Assembly (NCBI GenBank): GCA_002841655.1
Contig: PHAH01000053.1
Coordinates: 1 to 5,974 of the forward strand
Length of the DNA stretch: 5,974 bases
DNA from: Candidatus Falkowbacteria bacterium HGW-Falkowbacteria-2
GTDB lineage: Bacteria > Patescibacteriota > Patescibacteriia > Patescibacteriales > UBA12465
Direction: 5' to 3'
The position numbers and the translations under genes were made by a program. Under the pieces are notes generated by a model. It was not told the origin of the DNA, did no database searches, and saw nothing but the letters and a program-made list of their open reading frames with translations. How positions within the stretch are numbered: the first letter of the stretch is position 1; every line of letters begins with the position of its first letter. Positions 1 through 5,685 of this stretch are shown in pieces.

Positions 1-188
1 TTGCCAATATGGATTTTTTCTCCCGCTTTATTGTAGTGCAAAGCCTGAATATCAGTATTGATTGCGACAAACTCAACACCTTTGATGCCGTTTTCAATCA
101 TACGGTTGATAGCGCTGCCGCCACCCCCGCCTACTCCCACTACTTTAATCTTTGCAAATGTTTCAATGTCTGGTTTGACTTCCGCCAT
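1..188 (-). CDS. ftsZ: Cell division protein FtsZ, N-terminal fragment (runs off left edge)
   Basis: These are the first 62 codons of the tubulin-like GTPase that polymerises at mid-cell into the Z-ring. The fragment shows a short N-terminal extension (residues 1-12), the first beta strand KIKVVGVG (13-20), and the glycine-rich nucleotide-binding loop GGGGGSAINRMIE (20-32). VEFVAINTD (38-46) follows, matching the family's VE(Y/F)IAVNTDAQAL segment. The GTP signature GGGTGTG and the C-terminal tail lie outside the window. The ATG at 188 is preceded by an in-frame stop 24 bases upstream with no other start between, so the start is secure. No Shine-Dalgarno is visible. It lies 54 nt after ftsA with no terminator between them, so it is probably cotranscribed with ftsA. 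One oddity is Ser25, where most FtsZ proteins have Asn just before the AV/AI pair. Identification is firm. Confidence 0.96.
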   Translation of the reverse strand, partial: MAEVKPDIETFAKIKVVGVGGGGGSAINRMIENGIKGVEFVAINTDIQALHYNKAGEKIHIG

Positions 189-242
189 ATGTCTGGCTGA
201 ATTGCCGCTTACCTACAAGAAAACGGCTACTCTTGATTTAAT

Positions 243-1499
243 TTATCTAGGAATAATTTTTTGGAACGCATTTCTAAACTTGCCGAAGATGTCTCCCAGA
301 TTTTTCTGGAAATTCCCATTGCTTTGGCTAGGGTATTCATGAGCTCCCCAAATAACTAGGCCGAGGGCCGGTAAGAATTCCGGCGTCTTGACCTTATCAA
401 TCACTACATTAATATTTTTTGAGATGCCGAGAGCAGCTGGCAAACGCAACTTGCGTTTTGCCGCCTCAATCATTCCTTCAAGTTGAGCACCTGCTCCGGT
501 GAAGACAACGCCAGCAGGCAACATGCCTGAGCGATCAATCTTTTTCAACTCCTTATCTACCTTATCGAAGATTTCTTCAACACGGGCTTCGATTATTTCT
601 GCAATATACTTTCTCGAAACAGTTGTGATGTCATCGTTTACATCCTCTTCCTTTACTAAGTGCGTTACATCAACTTCTTCATCTTTATCAAACATATCGG
701 GATCAGCACTGCCGTATTCAAGCTTGATGCGCTCAGCTAGGTTAATCGGGCAACGGAGACCAAGAGCGATATCGTTGGTAATATATTCAGATCCGATTGG
801 TAAAATAGCGGCATGTAGAAGATTTCTCTCCTCATACACGGCAATGGAAGTAGTGGAGGAACCAATGTTAATCAGCGCGACACCTAATTCCTTTTGCTTT
901 GGCGTTAAGACAGCTTCAGCCGCTGCAAGCGGTGAGATAACAAGATCCTCAATCTCAAGACCGGTCCTAAAAATTGCCTTAGTGAGATTTTTTGTCTGTG
1001 TTGTAAGACCCTGAATAATAAGAGCTTCCACTTCGAGGCGAATGCCGCTCATGCCGATTGGATCTTTGATATCCGTTTGATTATCAACACTGAACTTAAT
1101 TGGCATCACGTGCAAAATCTCATAGTTTACAGGTACAGCTAAAGCACGGGCCGCTTCAATTGCGCGAGTGACATCAGCATCACTGATTTCACCATCGCTT
1201 TTGCTGACTGCAACCACGCCCTTGCTCCTTTCACATTTCACATTCGGATCATTAATTCCGACCCAAACACTACTAATCGGCACGCCGACAATACGTTCGG
1301 CTTTTTCAAGACAGGCAGAAATAGAAGAAGTCGTTTCTTCGATACTGTTGACGATGCCTTTACTCACACCCGCTGTGGGCGAAGAAACGGCGCCAATAAT
1401 TTGGATCTCATCCCCTGTCGGACCAGAAATCTTTTGTCCGATTACTAAGCGGACGGCAGTTGAGCCTATATCTAAGCCGGCGATGATATCATCTTTCAT
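243..1499 (-). CDS. ftsA: Cell division protein FtsA (actin-like Z-ring membrane anchor)
   Basis: FtsA is an actin/Hsp70-superfamily ATP-binding protein that tethers FtsZ filaments to the inner face of the membrane and recruits later divisome proteins. The 418 residues are a normal family length. The phosphate-1 motif GLDIGSTAVRLVIG is at 8-21. The FtsA-specific 1C region follows at roughly 85-165 (VGI, then the DADVTRAIEAA helix). A phosphate-2 region is at 206-222, and the adenosine motif FTGAGAQLEG at about 333-342. The C-terminal 20 or so residues (LGDIFGKFRNAFQKIIPR) form an amphipathic helix, as expected for the membrane-targeting sequence. Phosphate-2 reads INIGSSTTSIAVY instead of the usual VDIGGGTTDIAV, losing both acidic residues. 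The start is the ATG at 1499, which places GLDIGS at the expected distance. It has no Shine-Dalgarno but has its own promoter upstream. ftsZ follows directly, the classical arrangement. Confidence 0.96.
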   Translation of the reverse strand: MKDDIIAGLDIGSTAVRLVIGQKISGPTGDEIQIIGAVSSPTAGVSKGIVNSIEETTSSISACLEKAERIVGVPISSVWVGINDPNVKCERSKGVVAVSKSDGEISDADVTRAIEAARALAVPVNYEILHVMPIKFSVDNQTDIKDPIGMSGIRLEVEALIIQGLTTQTKNLTKAIFRTGLEIEDLVISPLAAAEAVLTPKQKELGVALINIGSSTTSIAVYEERNLLHAAILPIGSEYITNDIALGLRCPINLAERIKLEYGSADPDMFDKDEEVDVTHLVKEEDVNDDITTVSRKYIAEIIEARVEEIFDKVDKELKKIDRSGMLPAGVVFTGAGAQLEGMIEAAKRKLRLPAALGISKNINVVIDKVKTPEFLPALGLVIWGAHEYPSQSNGNFQKNLGDIFGKFRNAFQKIIPR

Positions 1500-1520
1500 A
1501 TAAATATTGAAAACTACCGA

Positions 1521-1545
1521 AAGAGCTGCATAAAAACAGGCTCTT
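1521..1545 (-). other. Imperfect hairpin in the ftsA leader
   Basis: Arms 1521-1528 and 1537-1545 can pair over eight base pairs with one bulged G (plus-strand position 1540) and an eight-base A-rich loop. It falls inside the predicted 64-nt 5' leader of the ftsA transcript, ending about 20 bases before the ATG. No uninterrupted U-tract follows on the minus strand (the next bases are TCGGTAG), so it does not look like a terminator for pilD. It could affect ftsA mRNA stability or translation, or be chance. Confidence 0.3.
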
Positions 1546-1569
1546 CAGCAATTTAAGGCATACGACTTC

Positions 1570-1598
1570 ATTATAATAAATTTTTGAAATATTCACAA
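1570..1598 (-). promoter_or_regulatory. Predicted sigma70-type promoter of ftsA(-ftsZ)
   Basis: On the minus strand there is a perfect -10 hexamer TATAAT (1575-1570) and a -35 hexamer TTGTGA (1598-1593; four of six matches to TTGACA). They are separated by exactly 17 A/T-rich bases. The expected transcription start is near 1563, giving a leader of about 64 nt before the ftsA ATG. The -35 box consists of the last codon (TTG) and the stop codon (TGA) of the prepilin peptidase gene. The promoter therefore uses coding sequence but leaves ftsA independently controllable. Found by eye; not experimentally supported. Confidence 0.7.
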
Positions 1599-2402
1599 CT
1601 GGAACCAAGCCCAATAAGCATCAAGAAGCTTGTTTCCCCAGATTAAGGCGAAGAGTCCGCCAAGAGCCAGAAAAACTCCGAGCGGCAATTTGGAAGACCA
1701 GGCCTTCTTTCCGGCAATTAACAGCCCAAGAGCGATAATAGTGCCAATAATATAGGAAGCAAATATCGCTAAGATAAGTAGATTAACCTGGACAAACATC
1801 GCTCCTAGCATCAGTCCAAGCCAAATGTCGCCTTCCCCGATGCCTTTCCCTCTGGTTGCCAGGAATTGAAGCCCGAAAAACGCTGCCCCGCCAGCCATCG
1901 TTATGAGAGGCAAATACCAGGTCACGCCCAAACTATAATTTAAGGCTAAAAATACAACAGCCGCAACTACCGTCAAAATTGTCGATACCAGATAATAGCG
2001 TAAATCAAAGACAAAAACGACAGTTAGCACCCAAACCGCCAGCCAATCAAAGATAAGCGACAACCAGAAGCGGGGGTTTTCAAAATAGTAACTAAGTTCA
2101 GTTAAAGATAAGTAGCTATATTCCAAATTCTTAAACCAAAACAACAAAAACAAAGCAGCAACTGCAAATTCCACTAGTGGATACTGCCAAGATATTTTCT
2201 TCTTACACTGCCGACAGCGACCACCTAAAAAAATGTAGCTGAGCAACGGAATATTGTCATACCAAACAATTTGTTTTTTACACAAAGGACAATATGAACG
2301 GCCCAACACCCGCTCTTGTTTATATAAACGCCAAATCAAGCAGTTTGCAAAACTGCCAAGTGATAGTCCTAGTAACAAAACAATAAAGATTAGTAATGCC
2401 AT
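1593..2402 (-). CDS. pilD: Type IV prepilin peptidase / leader peptidase (A24 family)
   Basis: This is a membrane aspartyl protease that removes the leader peptide from type IV prepilins or pseudopilins, and in many family members N-methylates the new N-terminus. The 269 residues are typical. The N-terminal hydrophobic segment LLLGLSLGSFANCLIWRL (9-26) matches the family's GSFxNVxIxR signature. The cytoplasmic zinc-type knuckle has two CxxC pairs (C38/C41 and C63/C66), with YDNIPLLSY between them. The catalytic aspartates are D133 (VFVFDLRYYLVS) and D192 (GIGEGDIWLGLMLG, the GxGD motif). About seven or eight membrane segments are visible. The methyltransferase half may be active because both CxxC pairs are intact, but this is inferred. 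The ATG at 2402 lies four bases after the ligase stop, so translation is probably coupled. It ends with TGA, showing that UGA is a stop here. No pilin gene is in the window. Confidence 0.95.
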   Translation of the reverse strand: MALLIFIVLLLGLSLGSFANCLIWRLYKQERVLGRSYCPLCKKQIVWYDNIPLLSYIFLGGRCRQCKKKISWQYPLVEFAVAALFLLFWFKNLEYSYLSLTELSYYFENPRFWLSLIFDWLAVWVLTVVFVFDLRYYLVSTILTVVAAVVFLALNYSLGVTWYLPLITMAGGAAFFGLQFLATRGKGIGEGDIWLGLMLGAMFVQVNLLILAIFASYIIGTIIALGLLIAGKKAWSSKLPLGVFLALGGLFALIWGNKLLDAYWAWFQL

Positions 2403-2406
2403 ATTG

Positions 2407-4671
2407 TTAGTTTGAGAATAATTCTAGATTCACAGAGGGTGATAATAAGGATGCCTGCCGTGCATAGTCTAGTGCCATTCCCTTGTCGCCGGCGCGCTGA
2501 TAAAAACCAGCAAGTGCTAAAGGCCAGTCGGCTGATTTCGGCTCTCGATTTAAAGCATGTTTCAAAATAGATTCAGCGGCGGCGTTTTCACCCATTCTTT
2601 CAAGTCTGCCCGCTACATATCTCAAAGTGCTGACATCTTCTGGGAAATAAGAATAGGCAGCTCGGTACGAGGTTAATGCCGAGGCGTCGTTTTTTTGTAA
2701 ATCGAACGCGCGCGCTTTGCCTCTCTCAATCATGTAGGCATAGTAGCGAACATAATCGCGATGATCACGATTAAGTCTTTTATCAGAAATACTCGGCAAT
2801 AATGATAAGGCAACATCATAATCAGATAAAGCTCCACTAGAGTTGTTAGCACGCTCACGGCACTCAGCGCGATCACGATACCCAAAGGGACGATAAGGAC
2901 TCCGAGCGATAATTGCCTCGTATGCACTAGCTGCTGCTTGCTCACCGTCCAAGAAGCAATTTAAACGCGCGCGGGTCATCTCGTTTTCAAACCCAACGGT
3001 CGGCAAATCATTCTTGATGGCCGTCATAATGTCTTCAACCAGGCGTTCAGTGGAAATATCGGGTAGTGCATTATAGTCAGACAATCCAAAGTGGCTGAAA
3101 GTACGCTGATAGTGCGCTCGGTTCACTGGGTTAACCGCTGATTCATCAAGATACAAATATATCTGTCCCATCGTATAATAATCTTGCTGCGGTCTGAGAT
3201 AATGAAGTTGCAAGAAGTAATAATCAGCCCGCAGAGCGTTTAAGCTAAAGTATATCTGCGCCAGACTTAATATAATCACACCCATGCCCGCAGAAACTAA
3301 TGCCCCCTGTTTAAGACGGTTATACTTAGTTTCAGTGGATCTTGTTTTTGCAGTACGCAGGCTCGTGTTACCGGCTACCACAAAAGCAGCAATCATCCAG
3401 AAATAGAAGACGCTGGCAATATCAGTCAGTCCAAATAAAATTGAGATAGAATAGGCCAATAGGGCTGAAGCGGCGGCTAAAGCAAAATTTCTGCCTCCTG
3501 GCTTCCGCCACAATAACCAGCACTGATAACTAAAATATAAATAGAGTCCAGCGTAAAAAATAAAACCAATAAATCCTGTTTGAATGACGACATCAAGCAA
3601 GCTGTTATGTGCCTTGTCAGTATACCCGTCTACATTCATAAATATTCCCCACTCTGGTCGATAATAAGCCACCATCGCCTCGCCCCCATTTTCTAGACCA
3701 ACTCCCAGCCACGGCTTTTCAGAAATTGCTCCGACCGCTGACTGATAAAATAAACGTCGTAAAGCGGTGCTGCCATTTTCCATGTCGACGAGACTCTCAA
3801 GGCGTGCGGGCATAAGGACATACAACAGGGCTACTCCAGCCACAACAGCGCCGCCCGCGATCAGAAGAGAGAGTCTGCCAAAACGACGCCAAGCGAGCAC
3901 AACTGCCGCTAAGCCCATCACAACAATGAAAGCGAGCCAAGCAGCCCGAGAACCACTAACCAGTATTCCCGCCAACTGAAAAGTCGCTAGAAAGGCGGCT
4001 AACGCTTTCATTCGAAACGATTTCTTTACTACTAACAGGTAGGCTGTCAACGGAAAAGTTAAAAGTAAAAAAGAGCCAAGAAAATTCGGCTGTCCGAGCG
4101 TTGAAATAGAGCGACTAATTAACTGAGCTTCCTGCCAAACAGTAAAATCTATTCCTACAAATTGAAGAAAGGCATAGACACCAATAAGGCCCCCAACCAT
4201 CGCTACCAGAACCGAGAACGCCTTCACGGCTTGGTGCCAATCAAATAGTGGCTTCACATGCGCCGAAACTCCGGAAAAATGAAAAACCCCAAGACTATAC
4301 CAGATACAAAGCCAGAAATATGTAAGCAGGCCTAGATGCCGTTCATAAGATCCAAACAAAGAGCGTAAAGGGTCATCCGAAAAAAACGTCAGCACCGTCC
4401 AGACTAAAAAGAACGCCCAAACCGGAGCCACTGCTCGTCCTAAGCGACGCCACTCAATCACTAAAAATGACTTCTGCCAAGGACGATAAAGGATAATGAA
4501 AATCATAAGTGATAAGGAACCTAAAATTTGCATAAAGGTCGCCTTTATCAAATTAAAAGGACTAAAAACAGGAAAGAAAAAAGACATCCCGAGGGGGATG
4601 ACCGCGAGCGCTGCCCAAAAAGAAACTTTAAATAGTAATCTCAATATTTTCTGCCAATCAATTGTATCCAT
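2407..4671 (-). CDS. O-antigen ligase/polymerase-superfamily (Wzy_C) membrane protein with C-terminal TPR domain
   Basis: This is probably a polytopic glycosyltransferase that moves lipid-carried glycan onto an acceptor outside the membrane (ligase, polymerase or protein O-oligosaccharyltransferase). About 13 hydrophobic segments span residues 15-478. Family landmarks include LGQPNFLGSF (192-201), GSRAAWLAF (240-248) with the conserved Arg242, and a long loop between segments 9 and 10. That loop carries RLFYQSA, KPWLGVGLENG and KAHNSLLDV, with His355 in the usual catalytic-loop position. Residues about 479-754 are soluble, with roughly five TPR-like helical pairs from 576 to 750. An odd number of membrane segments and a cytoplasmic N-terminus would put the TPR tail outside, as in PglL/TfpO-type enzymes. 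The ATG at 4671 sits six bases after a TATAAT, predicting a leaderless message. The gene runs four bases short of the prepilin peptidase start, suggesting a pilin or surface glycosylation role. The substrate cannot be read from the sequence, and orthology to WaaL is not implied. Confidence 0.85.
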   Translation of the reverse strand: MDTIDWQKILRLLFKVSFWAALAVIPLGMSFFFPVFSPFNLIKATFMQILGSLSLMIFIILYRPWQKSFLVIEWRRLGRAVAPVWAFFLVWTVLTFFSDDPLRSLFGSYERHLGLLTYFWLCIWYSLGVFHFSGVSAHVKPLFDWHQAVKAFSVLVAMVGGLIGVYAFLQFVGIDFTVWQEAQLISRSISTLGQPNFLGSFLLLTFPLTAYLLVVKKSFRMKALAAFLATFQLAGILVSGSRAAWLAFIVVMGLAAVVLAWRRFGRLSLLIAGGAVVAGVALLYVLMPARLESLVDMENGSTALRRLFYQSAVGAISEKPWLGVGLENGGEAMVAYYRPEWGIFMNVDGYTDKAHNSLLDVVIQTGFIGFIFYAGLYLYFSYQCWLLWRKPGGRNFALAAASALLAYSISILFGLTDIASVFYFWMIAAFVVAGNTSLRTAKTRSTETKYNRLKQGALVSAGMGVIILSLAQIYFSLNALRADYYFLQLHYLRPQQDYYTMGQIYLYLDESAVNPVNRAHYQRTFSHFGLSDYNALPDISTERLVEDIMTAIKNDLPTVGFENEMTRARLNCFLDGEQAAASAYEAIIARSPYRPFGYRDRAECRERANNSSGALSDYDVALSLLPSISDKRLNRDHRDYVRYYAYMIERGKARAFDLQKNDASALTSYRAAYSYFPEDVSTLRYVAGRLERMGENAAAESILKHALNREPKSADWPLALAGFYQRAGDKGMALDYARQASLLSPSVNLELFSN

Positions 4672-4677
4672 AAAGAA

Positions 4678-4686
4678 ATTATATCA
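4678..4686 (-). promoter_or_regulatory. Predicted extended -10 promoter of the ligase-pilD unit (leaderless)
   Basis: The minus strand reads TGATATAAT at 4686-4678. This is a perfect TGn extended -10 element joined to a consensus TATAAT. Six bases separate it from the ligase ATG, so a normal initiation distance puts the transcript's first base at or within a base or two of the A of the ATG (4671). No good -35 exists: the 17-bp-spaced hexamer is TGGTTG, inside the terminator loop. This fits extended -10 promoters, which tolerate a weak -35. Confidence 0.65.
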
Positions 4687-4728
4687 TATAAAAAAACTCC
4701 CAACCATTACGACCGGGAGTTTTTATAT
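4686..4728 (-). terminator. Intrinsic terminator of secD-secF
   Basis: The core stem pairs 4692-4701 (AAAAACTCCC) with 4715-4724 (GGGAGTTTTT) around a 13-base loop. It has five G/C-rich pairs at the loop end and A/T pairs below. On the minus strand the stem runs into seven consecutive T, and an ATAT/ATAT extension can pair beyond a two-base bulge. It begins about 18 bases after the secF TAA stop. The symmetric A- and T-tracts make it potentially bidirectional, but there is no plus-strand gene here to terminate. Confidence 0.9.
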
Positions 4729-4742
4729 CGAAATATTTTGGA

Positions 4743-5645
4743 TTATGAACGGCGCTGTAGCTTTTCCCAGGTTACAAGCAGAGGGCTGGCAACAAAGAGC
4801 GAACTATAGGCGCCAAAGAAGATACCGATAATCAGAGCGAGTACGAAATCACGAATTGACTCTCCCCCGAAGAAGAAAACGGCCAGCAGGGCGAGGAGGG
4901 TGGTAATAACAGTATTAATTGAACGCACAAAAGTCTGGTTGATGCTGCTGTTAACAGTCTCAGCGAATGATGTTGCACTCCTTGGCAGGTTTTCACGAGT
5001 ACGATCGAAAACGACAATTGTATCATTTACACTATAACCAAGCACTGTCAAAATTGCGACCACAAAAGCAGCACTAATTTCAACTCCGGCATATCTACCG
5101 AGGATTGCAAAAACACCAAGAGTAATAATGATGTCATGAGCTAATGCAATAATAGCAATAACACCATACTTCCACGATGCAACCGGCTTAGAAACGCGCT
5201 GAAAGGTAAAGGCTACGTAGACAATAATAACAATAAGCACAATTAGCATTAACCAGAAAGCTTTGCTGCGCAGCTCCTGACCGATGGATGGACCGATTCC
5301 CTCGAAGCGGACTTCTTCCATGCCATCTGCCGCTTGGGGTAAATCCTGAAGCAGCGCTAATACAGCTTGATGAGTATCCTCATCACTTTCCTGGAAGCGT
5401 ATGATAATTGAATCATCAGTCGGCTGAATCGTTAAGCTGCTAATTGGCGCTCCGGCTAATTGAGTCTGCACTTCAGTAACCGAAGGTAACTCAGCATTGA
5501 ATTTTACCTCCAAGATACTGCCACCAGTAAAGTCGAGTCCCCATCTTAATCCGAAGGTTAGCAATGAGACGATGGAAAGGGTGACCAAAACCGCAGAAAG
5601 GGACAACCAGATTTTGCGGCGATTAATGATTTTGTAGTTAGTCAT
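4743..5645 (-). CDS. secF: Protein translocase subunit SecF
   Basis: SecF is the RND-fold membrane partner of SecD. The complex uses the proton-motive force to help pull preproteins through SecYEG and release them outside the membrane. The 300 residues are close to the usual length for a stand-alone SecF. The first membrane segment (about 12-31) is followed by the family motif GLDFTGGS (36-43). An extracytoplasmic domain (about 44-128) contains VRFEGIGPSIGQEL near its end. Five further membrane segments follow between about 130 and 292. Diagnostic residues are present: AHD (169-171) in segment 3 and GYSVNDTIVVFDRTREN (203-219) in segment 4, which carries the Asp/Arg pair linked to proton conduction in the family. 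The start ATG at 5645 gives a short basic N-terminus (NRRK) just before segment 1. It follows secD after about 40 bases and ends at a strong terminator. No Shine-Dalgarno is visible. Confidence 0.97.
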   Translation of the reverse strand: MTNYKIINRRKIWLSLSAVLVTLSIVSLLTFGLRWGLDFTGGSILEVKFNAELPSVTEVQTQLAGAPISSLTIQPTDDSIIIRFQESDEDTHQAVLALLQDLPQAADGMEEVRFEGIGPSIGQELRSKAFWLMLIVLIVIIVYVAFTFQRVSKPVASWKYGVIAIIALAHDIIITLGVFAILGRYAGVEISAAFVVAILTVLGYSVNDTIVVFDRTRENLPRSATSFAETVNSSINQTFVRSINTVITTLLALLAVFFFGGESIRDFVLALIIGIFFGAYSSLFVASPLLVTWEKLQRRS

Positions 5646-5659
5646 ATACGAAGATTAGG

Positions 5660-5675
5660 CGGAACGCTCGTTCCG
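5660..5675 (-). other. Short perfect hairpin in the secD-secF gap
   Basis: A six-base-pair stem (CGGAAC with GTTCCG) closes a four-base loop in the 40-base space between the secD stop and the secF ATG. It ends 14 bases before the secF start. No U-tract follows on the minus strand, so it is not an intrinsic terminator. It could be a message-stabilising or processing element, could affect secF translation, or could be chance. Confidence 0.4.
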
Positions 5676-5685
5676 ATTGCTTTAT

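Noticed and set aside
189..242. Promoter or terminator between ftsA and ftsZ
   Set aside because: No TATAAT-like box and only a weak five-pair stem (CAAGA/TCTTG) without a U-tract were seen. Cotranscription is the simpler reading.
499..1014. Plus-strand open frame of 171 codons
   Set aside because: It lies wholly inside ftsA on the opposite strand, its translation is low-complexity Ser/Thr-rich without any recognisable domain, and ftsA is unambiguous.
1521..1545. Terminator for the prepilin peptidase transcript
   Set aside because: The stem is bulged and is not followed by a U-run on the minus strand. It also sits downstream of the ftsA promoter, so it is described as a leader hairpin only.
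1593..1595. UGA recoded as Gly (as in Gracilibacteria/Absconditabacteria)
   Set aside because: This TGA ends the prepilin peptidase at the expected length, and no in-frame TGA interrupts conserved domains elsewhere in the window.
2415..2425. Inverted repeat AGAATAATTCT as an operator
   Set aside because: It lies in the last codons of the ligase gene, is A/T-rich and very short, and has no associated promoter. Chance is sufficient.
4496..4831. Plus-strand open frame crossing the ligase start, the terminator and the secF end
   Set aside because: It would read through a strong terminator hairpin and two firmly identified genes on the other strand, and the product resembles nothing known.
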